From: Acinetobacter nosocomialis
GTDB lineage: Bacteria > Pseudomonadota > Gammaproteobacteria > Pseudomonadales > Moraxellaceae
Direction of reading: 5' to 3'
DNA length: 64,000 bases
NCBI GenBank assembly: GCA_025736915.1
Contig: CP107049.1
Location: 2,666,001 to 2,730,000, forward strand
Shown here: piece by piece, positions 36,724-43,982 of the stretch
How the letters are laid out: each line of letters begins with the position of its first letter
Position numbering within the stretch: the first letter of the stretch is position 1
Translations under genes and position numbers: made by a program
Notes under the pieces: model-generated
Told to the model about the DNA's origin: nothing
The model's database searches: none
Seen by the model: the letters and a program-made list of their open reading frames with translations, nothing else

Positions 36724-37779
36724 ATGACCTATATTTATAAAAATCCTGCCGGAATGACCGATAGCGAAAAAACGGAACATATTAAAAAAGTAGTAACAGC
36801 AGAAGGCGTGGCTTTACGCAAACGTCATCCTATTTTGAACCATCAAAATGCTATTGGGGCGATGATTCTATTTATATCTTTGGTCGGCATGATAGCGACT
36901 GCCGTGCTCTATATAAATCATCAACTTTCAGCTTGGTTTGCAATTCCGATTATTGCTTTTTTTGCATCGCTCACCCATGAGTTAGAGCATGACCTGATTC
37001 ACTGGATGTATTTTAGAAAGAAACCATGGGCACATCATTTAATGATGGGCTTAGTCTGGTTAGCTCGACCAAGTACCATTAACCCGTGGAAACGTCGTGA
37101 GCTGCATTTTAACCATCATAAAAACTCAGGCACCGAAGTTGATTTAGAAGAAAGAGCTTTAACCAATGGCGAGCAGTGGAGCATACGTCGACTCATCGCG
37201 ATTGGTGATAACGGCTTGGCGGTCTTATTCCGTATTATTTCTGCAAGCAATTGGACGGTTAGAAAAGTAATTTTTAAACGTGCATTTATGGCTTATTTTC
37301 CACTAGGGATTATTCACTGGTCGTTGTGGTATATCTTTTTAGGTTTTCATGCAGTAGATGCTGTTGCAGGTTGGGTGAATGCACCGATTGCTTGGTCAGT
37401 TACCACTTTAAATATTATGCATGTGATTAATATTTTGACCGTTGTTTGGGTTGCACCGAATGTGCTGCGTACTTTCTGCCTGCACTTTGTGACTAGCAAT
37501 ATGCATTACTACGGTGACGTTGAATTGGGTAATGTCATTCAGCAAACTCAGGTATTAACGCCGTGGTGGATGATGCCGTTCCAATTGTTTTGCTTTAACT
37601 TTGGTTCAACGCATGCCATCCACCATTTTGTAGTGAAAGAACCATTCTACATTCGCCAAATGACGGCACCAGTTGCCCATAAAGTCATGCGTGATATGGG
37701 AGTGCGGTTTAACGATGTTGGTACTTTTAAAAGAGCAAATCGTTGGAACGTAAATGATTTATCAGAGTCAAAAAGTTAA
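36724..37779 (+). CDS. Fatty acid desaturase/hydroxylase-family membrane enzyme
   Basis: A 351-residue membrane protein with three histidine boxes of the di-iron desaturase/alkane hydroxylase fold: HELEHDLIH near residue 87, HFNHHKNSG near residue 127, and HAIHHF near residue 300. Hydrophobic pairs at residues ~45-85 and ~195-245 give four membrane spans. It could desaturate or hydroxylate an acyl chain or another hydrophobic compound. It shares its upstream element with the FadL-like/M20 operon. A purine-rich GAGGAATAACGG precedes ATG 36724. Confidence 0.83.
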   Translation: MTYIYKNPAGMTDSEKTEHIKKVVTAEGVALRKRHPILNHQNAIGAMILFISLVGMIATAVLYINHQLSAWFAIPIIAFFASLTHELEHDLIHWMYFRKKPWAHHLMMGLVWLARPSTINPWKRRELHFNHHKNSGTEVDLEERALTNGEQWSIRRLIAIGDNGLAVLFRIISASNWTVRKVIFKRAFMAYFPLGIIHWSLWYIFLGFHAVDAVAGWVNAPIAWSVTTLNIMHVINILTVVWVAPNVLRTFCLHFVTSNMHYYGDVELGNVIQQTQVLTPWWMMPFQLFCFNFGSTHAIHHFVVKEPFYIRQMTAPVAHKVMRDMGVRFNDVGTFKRANRWNVNDLSESKS

Positions 37780-37801
37780 AACATAGCTTTTTATCTCACT
37801 C

Positions 37802-37839
37802 AAATGGACTGAGTTCTGTACGAAGCGCTCAGTCCATTT
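37802..37839 (+). terminator. Hairpin after the desaturase-like gene
   Basis: A 12-bp perfect stem AAATGGACTGAG (37802-37813) / CTCAGTCCATTT (37828-37839) with a 14-base loop. No long T run follows, so terminator function is likely but not certain. Confidence 0.6.
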
Positions 37840-37880
37840 ATCATAATTTCACTATAGAGTTTCTTAAAAATTAAACGGCT

Positions 37881-37940
37881 CTACTGAAACTTAGTAAAAA
37901 GTAAAATCACGCCTAAGACACATAAAATTTCACCAATCGT
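37881..37940 (-). pseudogene. C-terminal remnant of a DMT/EamA-type transporter
   Basis: Reading leftwards, an open stretch gives TIGEILCVLGVILLFTKFQ and a stop at 37881-37883. This resembles the last helix of EamA-family transporters. An in-frame stop lies directly upstream at 37941-37943. It abuts a LysR remnant on the other strand, so both appear cut by one deletion. The family call rests on only 19 residues. Confidence 0.4.
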
Positions 37941-38061
37941 TCAAGATGGCTCAGCTTATTTTTTACTTTCTCATAGTGCTTTTGAGGAAGATCCACGCAA
38001 AACCATATTTTTAGAATGGCTAAAAGCAGAGATGAGCGAGATTCAACATAAATTGCTTTAG
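37930..38061 (+). pseudogene. C-terminal remnant of a LysR regulator (GcvA type)
   Basis: The frame ending at TAG 38059-38061 reads SPIVQDGSAYFLLSHSAFEE, then DPRKTIFLEWLKAEMSEI. The pattern AYFL...DP...FLEWLKAE is typical of the C terminus of GcvA-like LysR proteins. No start codon, helix-turn-helix or first 250 residues are present. Confidence 0.6.
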
Positions 38062-38227
38062 GTTTAGCTGTTCTATTTAAAAAATAAGAAGTTTAAGTAA
38101 TTGAAAATAATAATAAATTATAAAAAATACAGGTGCTAAAACATGAGCGCCGTATGTCTCGTTTGTGCTGTCTAAAAAAACCTAAGATGAAAAATATTTA
38201 ACTTCCTACTTACTTTATTAAACTCTA

Positions 38228-38279
38228 AACATGAATTTCACTCAGTTTTGAATGAGACTAAATCATTTTTATTCATGTT
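38228..38279 (+). other. Inverted repeat in the mesX leader
   Basis: Perfect 9-bp arms AACATGAAT (38228-38236) and ATTCATGTT (38271-38279), enclosing CTCA/TGAG that can form an inner hairpin. It lies about 155 bases before mesX. It could be an operator or a leader structure; nothing identifies it as a known riboswitch. Confidence 0.4.
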
Positions 38280-38433
38280 GTGATTGCGGTATAAATCTAT
38301 TCATGCTCTGAAGCGCTCCAGTAATTCACTTTTTGATAAGACCATAAGGCACAAAACTGACAAGGCTGGAAAGTTCAAAAAAGAGCTCGAAATTTTTTTA
38401 GGTTTTATCTCAGAAATTAGGGTACTGATCAAA

Positions 38434-39420
38434 ATGAGTAAAGAATTTACATTTACGATTAAGAGTATTTGTTTCGATGAGAACTATCGTCCAGCAGACA
38501 ATACGCGTATTACAACCAACTTTGCTAACTTGGCGAGAGGGATGAGCCGCGAAGAAAATTTGCGCAACACATTACGGATGATCGACAATCGTTTCAATGC
38601 CTTAGCTCATTGGGACAACCCTAAGGGCGACCGCTATGGCGTTGAACTTGAAATCATTTCGGTTGAAATGAATATTGATGCTGAAAACCGTACTAGCGGG
38701 CTTCCTTTAATCGAAATATTGAAAACCAATATTGTTGATAAAAAGACTAATGAACGCATCGAAGGTATTGTAGGCAATAACTTCTCGTCTTATGTACGTG
38801 ACTATGACTTTAGTGTGCTGTTGTTAGATCACAACAAAAACAAGTCGACTTTTAGCACGCCAGAAAAGTTTGGTGAACTGCACGGCAACTTGTTTAAGAG
38901 CTTTATTAACTCTGAAACTTACAGAGCCAACTTTAAAAAAGCGCCTGTGATTTGCCTCAGCGTTTCGACGACTAAAGAGTACCACCGTACTGAAAACGAA
39001 CATCCTGTTTTGGGGGTGGAATACAAGCAAGAAGATTATTCATTAACTGATGAATATTTCCAAAAAATGGGCTTAAAAGTTCGCTACTTCATGCCGCCAA
39101 ATAGCGTGGCGCCGTTAGCGTTCTATTTTACTGGTGATTTGTTGAGTGATTACACCAACCTTGAGTTGATTAGTACCATTAGTACGATGGAAACCTTCCA
39201 AAAGATTTACCGTCCTGAAATTTACAACGCAAATTCAGTGGCTGGAAAGTCTTATCAACCAAGCTTGAAACACGAAGATTATTCACTTACTCGAATTGTG
39301 TATGACCGTGAAGAACGTAGCCGTCTGGCTATAGAGCAGGGGAAGTTTGTTGAAGAGCAATTTATCAAACCATACCAAGCGATTCTTGAGCAGTGGTCTG
39401 CGAATTACGCTCCTAATTAA
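38434..39420 (+). CDS. mesX: MesX (DUF1852), accessory protein of MesD methionine synthase
   Basis: A 328-residue DUF1852 protein, starting MSKEFTFTIKSICFDENYRP and carrying NFANLARGMSREENLRNTLR and HWDNPKGDRYGVELE-type segments. In Acinetobacter baylyi and relatives this family was shown genetically to be needed for the folate-independent methionine synthase MesD, together with oxygen; its chemistry is open. I use ATG 38434; a frame open from 38284 adds 50 residues of unconserved sequence. mesD follows after 21 bases. Confidence 0.88.
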   Translation: MSKEFTFTIKSICFDENYRPADNTRITTNFANLARGMSREENLRNTLRMIDNRFNALAHWDNPKGDRYGVELEIISVEMNIDAENRTSGLPLIEILKTNIVDKKTNERIEGIVGNNFSSYVRDYDFSVLLLDHNKNKSTFSTPEKFGELHGNLFKSFINSETYRANFKKAPVICLSVSTTKEYHRTENEHPVLGVEYKQEDYSLTDEYFQKMGLKVRYFMPPNSVAPLAFYFTGDLLSDYTNLELISTISTMETFQKIYRPEIYNANSVAGKSYQPSLKHEDYSLTRIVYDREERSRLAIEQGKFVEEQFIKPYQAILEQWSANYAPN

Positions 39421-39441
39421 TCAACATACAGGTCATTTAAC

Positions 39442-40485
39442 ATGAAAAAATTATTACCGACTTCAACTGCTGGCAGCTTACCTAAACCGTCTTGGCTTGC
39501 AGAACCTGAAAAGCTTTGGTCGCCGTGGAAACTCGAAAACGAAGGTCTGCTTGAAGGTAAAAAAGATGCGCTACGTTTAGCGTTGCACGAACAGCGTCTT
39601 GCTGGCATCGACATTGTGAGCGATGGTGAACAAACCCGCCAACACTTTGTGACTACGTTTATTGAACATTTAAATGGCGTAGATTTTGAGAAGCGCGAAA
39701 CTGTTCGTATTCGTGACCGTTACGATGCAAGCGTACCGTCTGTGGTTGGTGCGGTGTCTCGTCAAAAGCCTGTGTTTGTTGAAGATGCGAAGTTCCTACG
39801 TCAGCAAACAGATCAACCAATTAAGTGGGCATTACCTGGCCCAATGACCATGATTGATACGCTTTACGATGGTCACTACAAGAGCCGTGAAAAACTTGCT
39901 TGGGAATTTGCTAAAATTTTGAACCAAGAAGCGCGTGAGTTAGAAGCTGCTGGTGTAGATATTATTCAGTTTGACGAACCTGCATTTAACGTATTCTTTG
40001 ATGAAGTAAATGATTGGGGCGTTGCGACTTTAGAGCGTGCAATTGAAGGTCTTAAGTGTGAAACTGCGGTCCACATTTGCTATGGTTACGGCATTAAAGC
40101 TAACACTGACTGGAAAAAGACATTAGGTTCGGAATGGCGCCAGTACGAAGAAGCTTTCCCGAAACTGCAAAAATCTAACATCGATATTATCTCGTTAGAA
40201 TGTCACAACTCACATGTGCCTATCGATTTACTCGAACTCATTCGCGGTAAAAAAGTCATGGTTGGCGCGATTGATGTTGCATCTAACCAAATTGAAACAC
40301 CAGAAGAAGTGGCGAATACACTTCGTAAAGCGCTTCAGTTTGTAGATGCTGACAAGCTTTACCCTTGCACAAACTGTGGTATGGCACCTCTTTCACGTGA
40401 AGTGGCACGTGGCAAGTTAAATGCGTTAACGGCAGGTGCAGAAATTGTTCGCCGAGAACTCACTGGTTTTGAACTTACTGCTTAA
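39442..40485 (+). CDS. mesD: MesD, short folate-independent methionine synthase
   Basis: A 347-residue protein matching only the C-terminal catalytic half of cobalamin-independent MetE. It has zinc-ligand motifs VHICYGYG (His, Cys) and YPCTNCGMAPLSREVARGKL (Cys), QFDEPAFN, and the N-terminal LPTSTAGSLPKPSW. It lacks the N-terminal folate-binding half of MetE, as expected for core MetE enzymes. With DUF1852 upstream it fits the MesD family, which makes methionine from homocysteine with an unknown methyl donor. Confidence 0.9.
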   Translation: MKKLLPTSTAGSLPKPSWLAEPEKLWSPWKLENEGLLEGKKDALRLALHEQRLAGIDIVSDGEQTRQHFVTTFIEHLNGVDFEKRETVRIRDRYDASVPSVVGAVSRQKPVFVEDAKFLRQQTDQPIKWALPGPMTMIDTLYDGHYKSREKLAWEFAKILNQEARELEAAGVDIIQFDEPAFNVFFDEVNDWGVATLERAIEGLKCETAVHICYGYGIKANTDWKKTLGSEWRQYEEAFPKLQKSNIDIISLECHNSHVPIDLLELIRGKKVMVGAIDVASNQIETPEEVANTLRKALQFVDADKLYPCTNCGMAPLSREVARGKLNALTAGAEIVRRELTGFELTA

Positions 40486-40508
40486 TACTTACCAATAAGT
40501 GGTATAAA

Positions 40509-40555
40509 GGGTTACTTTTTTGATGGCAGTTGATAATCAAACAAGTAACCCTCAT
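40509..40555 (+). terminator. Long-loop hairpin after mesD
   Basis: Arms GGGTTACTT (40509-40517) and AAGTAACCC (40543-40551) with a 25-base loop, then TCATTTT. Terminator-like but imperfect; the flavin reductase gene beyond it may therefore be expressed separately. Confidence 0.5.
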
Positions 40556-40670
40556 TTTACTTACTACATGTCGCTCTAATCAGAACGCATGTCGATAGTA
40601 CCTTCCTGATGGAGTTGGGCGGTATAGCAAACACACAGGACAAGGTACGGTTCAATTTAGGAATAATGTC

Positions 40671-41162
40671 ATGGTTCAAGCAACAGACTTTAGAAATGCA
40701 ATGTCTTTACTCACAAGTGCGGTTAGTGTTGTGACTACGGCAGGCATGTCTGGCCGTTTTGGATTTACTGCCTCTGCTGTTTGTAGTGTGACTGACACAC
40801 CGCCGACATTATTGGTGTGTATGAACCAATCTGCGAGCTCACATGCACATTTCCTAGATAACAAAATCTTAACGGTGAATGTGTTAGGCGCACACCACGA
40901 ACATATTTCAAAAGCATTTTCATCTAAACTCACACCAGAAGAGCGCTTTAAACATGGCGCATGGATTGAGTTAGAAACGGGTTCACCTGTGTTAGATGAT
41001 GCTTTGGTCAGTTTCGATTGTGAGATTGAACAAATTCAACAAGTCGGTACACATACGATTTTTATATGTCCGATTGTGGCGATTAAACAAAGCCAGCATG
41101 ATCAAAGTTTGGTTTACTTTAACCGCGCTTATCACCAAGTGGGGCAGACCGAGATTGTCTAA
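40671..41162 (+). CDS. Flavin reductase (HpaC-like)
   Basis: A 163-residue FMN-binding split-barrel protein: FRNAMSLLTSAVSVVTTAG, GRFGFTASAVCSVTDTPPTLLVCMN and LTVNVLGAHHEHISKAFSS are the usual motifs, quoted here in parts. It would supply reduced flavin from NAD(P)H. It stands 185 bases behind mesD on the same strand. Reduced flavin would suit the oxygen requirement of the MesX/MesD system, an inference from context. Start ATG 40671 has a poor ribosome-binding site (AGGAATAATGTC). Confidence 0.85.
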   Translation: MVQATDFRNAMSLLTSAVSVVTTAGMSGRFGFTASAVCSVTDTPPTLLVCMNQSASSHAHFLDNKILTVNVLGAHHEHISKAFSSKLTPEERFKHGAWIELETGSPVLDDALVSFDCEIEQIQQVGTHTIFICPIVAIKQSQHDQSLVYFNRAYHQVGQTEIV

Positions 41163-41248
41163 TCCTACTTTTTATAAAATTTAAAATGATCATTTAATAA
41201 ATCTAAAAAATATTATTAAATTTAATAACTTAAGTTATTTTTTCAATA

Positions 41249-41277
41249 TTGACACAATCAGTCTTCCAAATTATTCT
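41249..41277 (+). promoter_or_regulatory. Promoter upstream of the C4-like RNA array
   Basis: TTGACA (41249-41254), 17-bp spacer, TATTCT (41272-41277). The expected start site near 41284 lies just before the first structured RNA element. Confidence 0.7.
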
Positions 41278-41292
41278 CGTCTGCTTACCGCT

Positions 41293-41371
41293 ATGGTAGG
41301 ACGAGAGGGAGACGCTTTATGCGTGCTGGTTCTCGAGGCAGTCTGTCAACTTCCTTTCGTTCTACTGCCAT
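41293..41371 (+). ncRNA. C4-antisense-like RNA element, copy 1
   Basis: An outer stem ATGGTAG... / ...CTACTGCCAT closes a junction with hairpin ACGC-TTTAT-GCGT, a second hairpin CTG...CAG with loop containing TTCTCGAG, and a single-stranded TCTGTCAA. The outer stem has small bulges. It follows a consensus-like promoter. The architecture and repeated presence match the P1 C4 antisense RNA group known to be multicopy in Acinetobacter. Confidence 0.75.
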
Positions 41372-41403
41372 TATTTGAAAATGATTGGTGGGAACTTCTC
41401 TAT

Positions 41404-41485
41404 TATGGCGAAATGAAAGAAGGACGCCTCGTGCGTACTGGGTACTCGAAGCCAGTCTGTTAACCTTCTTTCGTTTCGCCACCAT
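41404..41485 (+). ncRNA. C4-antisense-like RNA element, copy 2
   Basis: Outer stem ATGGCGAAA...GAAAGAAGG pairs with CCTTCTTTCGTTTCGCCACCAT. Inside are ACGC-CTCGT-GCGT and CTGG-GTACTCGAAG-CCAG, then single-stranded TCTGTTAA. Stem sequences differ from copy 1 with compensating changes, while the loops are conserved. Confidence 0.75.
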
Positions 41486-41521
41486 TCTTTATGAATAATT
41501 TGGGTGGGCTTCATTACCATT

Positions 41522-41602
41522 ATGGTGGGGCGAAAGTGGGGACGCCTTTGTGCGTACTGGTTCTTGCACCAGTCTGCTACTCCACTTTTGTCCTGTCACC
41601 AT
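41522..41602 (+). ncRNA. C4-antisense-like RNA element, copy 3
   Basis: Outer stem ATGGTG...CGAAAGTGGGG with CTCCACTTTTG...CACCAT; inner hairpins ACGC-CTTTGT-GCGT and CTGG-TTCTTGCA-CCAG; single-stranded TCTGCTA. It begins 37 bases after copy 2. Confidence 0.75.
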
Positions 41603-41767
41603 TACTTAACAGTGATCAATTAAAATTTAATTAACTTAATCTGTTCCGTATATAGTTAGTAATACACAACCGATTAAAAATATAATTAAATATAATATCT
41701 AAAATAATAATTAAGATAATCTAATGAAAAACAATAAGAAATTTAAACACTTGTCATAAAAGCGACA

Positions 41768-41875
41768 TTGACACTTCTAAACTCTCAGATTATGCTTTGC
41801 GTGCTGGCCACATTGCCAGCCGGTTTTAGCAGACCGTGCTCAAGAACATTGAAAAAATTCATTTTTTTGATGTAG
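41768..41875 (+). ncRNA. Promoter and short RNA complementary to the C4-like loops
   Basis: TTGACA (41768-41773), 17-bp spacer and TATGCT (41791-41796) form a promoter. The transcript expected from about 41803 begins with hairpin CTGGC-CACATT-GCCAG and then carries TTAGCAGACCGTGCTCAAGA. The parts TTAGCAGAC and GCTCAAGA are complementary to GTCTGCTAA and TCTTGAGC of the C4-like element at 41898. This is the arrangement of an antisense target. The 3' boundary is a guess. Confidence 0.55.
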
Positions 41876-41897
41876 ACTCACTCGTCCCCCTTTTTGT

Positions 41898-41978
41898 AGC
41901 GGTAGGACGGAAGGGGGACACCTTCGGGTGTGCTGGGTCTTGAGCCAGTCTGCTAACCCCCTTTCGTTCTGCCACCAT
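41898..41978 (+). ncRNA. C4-antisense-like RNA element, copy 4
   Basis: The best-formed copy. A 17-bp uninterrupted outer stem (41901-41917 with 41957-41973, three G-T pairs among Watson-Crick pairs) encloses ACACC-TTCG-GGTGT and CTGG-GTCTTGAG-CCAG, then the single-stranded TCTGCTAA. It lies on the same predicted transcript as the complementary element at 41768 and before the micro-ORF at 42027. Confidence 0.8.
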
Positions 41979-42026
41979 AAGTCCAAATGAATGCTCTGGC
42001 AGAACTCCAATAATTAGGAGTTGGTT

Positions 42027-42083
42027 ATGCACATCCATTATTTTTTGGCCTTGAGCGCCAAAAGCTATAACAACACAGTTTAA
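42027..42083 (+). CDS. 18-residue micro-ORF with hairpinned ribosome-binding site
   Basis: MHIHYFLALSAKSYNNTV, preceded by TAGGAGTTGGTT. The GGAG is paired in hairpin AACTCC (42003-42008) / GGAGTT (42017-42022), so translation is probably restrained. The same frame continues past several stop codons to a stretch reading STVLRLCCAFFSPKKARAFY that ends at 42243. It may thus be the start of a decayed phage-type gene (icd/ash position) or a genuine short leader peptide. Confidence 0.4.
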   Translation: MHIHYFLALSAKSYNNTV

Positions 42084-42167
42084 AAAATTACAGTAGCTTG
42101 AATGCCGTAGGGTTTTCAGGCTTTAAGTCATTTTTACTTAAAACTTAGCAACAACAAAACTTGAGAT

Positions 42168-42243
42168 GTGCTAAGCACCGTCTTGCGGCTTTGCTGTGCC
42201 TTTTTTTCTCCCAAAAAGGCACGGGCTTTTTATCTCATGTAGA
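42168..42243 (+). pseudogene. Possible decayed 3' part of the phage-type gene behind the C4 element
   Basis: In the frame of the micro-ORF at 42027, after several stops, an open stretch reads VLSTVLRLCCAFFSPKKARA then FYLM and stops at 42241-42243. No start signal precedes it. A hairpin lies inside it. The relation to phage Icd/Ash-like proteins is from memory of their C-terminal style and is weak. Confidence 0.3.
42196..42222 (+). terminator. Hairpin before the TetR gene
   Basis: Stem GTGCCTTTTT (42196-42205) / AAAAAGGCAC (42213-42222) with loop TTCTCCC, followed by GGGCTTTTTAT. A plausible end of the C4-region transcript. Confidence 0.55.
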
Positions 42244-42271
42244 CACAACAAGAATTTAAAAAGGTAAAACT

Positions 42272-42871
42272 ATGCCAACTTTAGAAATATCATCCAAAAA
42301 ATTACAGGTTATTCAAACCGCCATCCAACTCTTTACCACTCGTGGCTTTCACACTGCAGGCGTAGACCTGATTGCTAAAGAAGCCAACATCACCAAGTCC
42401 ACGTTTTATAAATACTTTGGCTCGAAAGAACACCTGATCGAAATGTGCATCGCCTTTCAAAAAAGCCTGCTCAGAGAAGAAGTGCTTTCTATCATTTACT
42501 CAAGCCGTTACTACACTTCAAAAGATAAACTCAAAGAAATTATTGTTTCACATACTAATTTAAACAGCCTGTACAACCTTTTACTTAAAGCCATTTTTGA
42601 AATAAAACTGCTTTACCCGCAGGCCTACCGTATGGCGGTTGAATACCGAAAGTGGCTGCGTCATGAAATTTTTGACCTGATTTTTAGTGGAGAAACTCGT
42701 GAGCCAAAATTCGATGCCGATATGCTGGTAAACCTGATCGATGGTTTGCTCCTACAGGTTTTAAGCTCTAATAGTTTGGTTGAACGGGATGTAGTGTTGG
42801 AGAGGTTTTGGGGGAGGGAAACTGAGGCTAAAAGTTTGAAGTTGAATTTTTATGATGGGGTGCCTGATTAG
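42272..42871 (+). CDS. TetR-family regulator
   Basis: A 199-residue regulator with helix-turn-helix TAGVDLIAKEANITKSTFYK and following YFGSKEHLIEMCI. The C-terminal domain is long and helical. Ribosome-binding site AAAAAGGTAAAAC precedes ATG 42272. Its codon use and GC content are nearer to the core genome than those of the small genes that follow. Its target is unknown; no divergent gene or palindrome is evident. Confidence 0.87.
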   Translation: MPTLEISSKKLQVIQTAIQLFTTRGFHTAGVDLIAKEANITKSTFYKYFGSKEHLIEMCIAFQKSLLREEVLSIIYSSRYYTSKDKLKEIIVSHTNLNSLYNLLLKAIFEIKLLYPQAYRMAVEYRKWLRHEIFDLIFSGETREPKFDADMLVNLIDGLLLQVLSSNSLVERDVVLERFWGRETEAKSLKLNFYDGVPD

Positions 42872-42988
42872 CTAAAGTGAAAAGAGTAGCGCTTAATTAA
42901 TCAGTTTAGTCTTGGGTAAAATGGCGGTATGCTACTGAAAGAAAAAATTAATTAGCCCGAAATATGGGAAAAAGTTTGGAATCGAAAA

Positions 42989-43471
42989 ATGATAAGGAAA
43001 AACACTAAGATCGGTGATGTCTTTGCTGTTGAATTAGACAATGATAAGAAAAAATATTTTCAATTAATCGCTTTTGATTTAACCCAACTCAATAGTGATG
43101 TGATCAGAAGCTTTAAAAAAGTATATCCATTGGAAGCTGATATAGATTTATTGGAAATCGTAAGCGGTGAAGTAGAGTTTTATGCTCACTGTGTGACTAA
43201 GTTTGGATTGAAAATGAATTTATGGGAAAAAGTTGGAAATATTCGAGAACTTGGAAATATTAATATCTTATTCCGTAGTAGTGGGGATCATCCAAAAATA
43301 GATATATCTAATAATTGGTGGGTGTGGAACGTTAATGAGCCACAACAATACGTAGGAAAATTAGAAGGTGAGAATTTATATGCGGAAATAGGAAGTGTTA
43401 TTCCACCTGATAGTATTATTCATAGAATAAAAACTGAAAAATATGATTTTGTATATCCTGATTTTGAATAG
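42989..43471 (+). CDS. Imm26-like immunity protein
   Basis: A 160-residue protein starting MIRKNTKIGDVFAVELDNDK and continuing KKYFQLIAFD, which matches the N-terminal pattern (K.GdvFa...l..g.y.f.qv) of the Imm26 family of polymorphic-toxin immunity proteins. No toxin or secretion gene adjoins it. It opens a run of five small AT-rich genes on the same strand. The family call is from remembered pattern, not a search. Confidence 0.6.
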   Translation: MIRKNTKIGDVFAVELDNDKKKYFQLIAFDLTQLNSDVIRSFKKVYPLEADIDLLEIVSGEVEFYAHCVTKFGLKMNLWEKVGNIRELGNINILFRSSGDHPKIDISNNWWVWNVNEPQQYVGKLEGENLYAEIGSVIPPDSIIHRIKTEKYDFVYPDFE

Positions 43472-43544
43472 TAATTAAATAAAATAACTAGAGTTCTGGG
43501 AACTAAACCTCTAAGCAAATTCATTTATTGAACATGTAGAGTTA

Positions 43545-43859
43545 ATGATTATGTTGGATAATTTAATTTTAGTAAGTTTTTTAGGGGGAGTAGTAGGAAT
43601 AGGAGTTGGTTTTTTCTACAAAAAGGTATTTGTCCTAACTTTAGATAAAATGAGTGAAGTATTTTATAAAATATTTTTTGTTCATAATTTTTTTAAATTG
43701 ATTTCATTGCTTTTTGCATGTGTTTTTACTTTTTTATTTTTTCTAATAGGATTGATCTTTTCACCAATTTTTTCTGATAGTTCATGGAATTATTTTTATA
43801 TATCTTTCTTTATAGGAATTATGATTGGGATAAAAATTAAAAACTTTTCAAATAAATAA
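43545..43859 (+). CDS. Small membrane protein of unknown function
   Basis: A 104-residue, very AT-rich gene. Three hydrophobic stretches: residues ~5-25 (LILVSFLGGVVGIGVGFFY), ~48-75 (FFKLISLLFACVFTFLFFLIG) and ~85-100 (FYISFFIGIMIGIKI). Not recognised. No strong ribosome-binding site; ATG 43551 is an alternative start. It lies among immunity-like genes. Confidence 0.5.
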   Translation: MIMLDNLILVSFLGGVVGIGVGFFYKKVFVLTLDKMSEVFYKIFFVHNFFKLISLLFACVFTFLFFLIGLIFSPIFSDSSWNYFYISFFIGIMIGIKIKNFSNK

Positions 43860-43982
43860 TTTAGATCTATTTCAAATTTTATTTGGAGCATTTGATTAAA
43901 TTAAGAAGATTAATTTTATAGGCAAAGTATAAGTTAGTACTTAATGTAGAAATTTTATTATGATTTTGAAAAGGGAGTAATT

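Noticed and set aside
38284..38433. 50-residue upstream extension of mesX
   Set aside because: The family starts at MSKEFTF; the upstream frame has no ribosome-binding site and looks like leader sequence.
38221..38433. SAM-type riboswitch before mesX
   Set aside because: The inverted repeat is present, but no conserved SAM riboswitch core could be found.
41163..42271. Insertion sequence or complete prophage
   Set aside because: No transposase, integrase, terminal inverted repeats or structural phage genes are present; only the RNA elements and a possible gene fossil.
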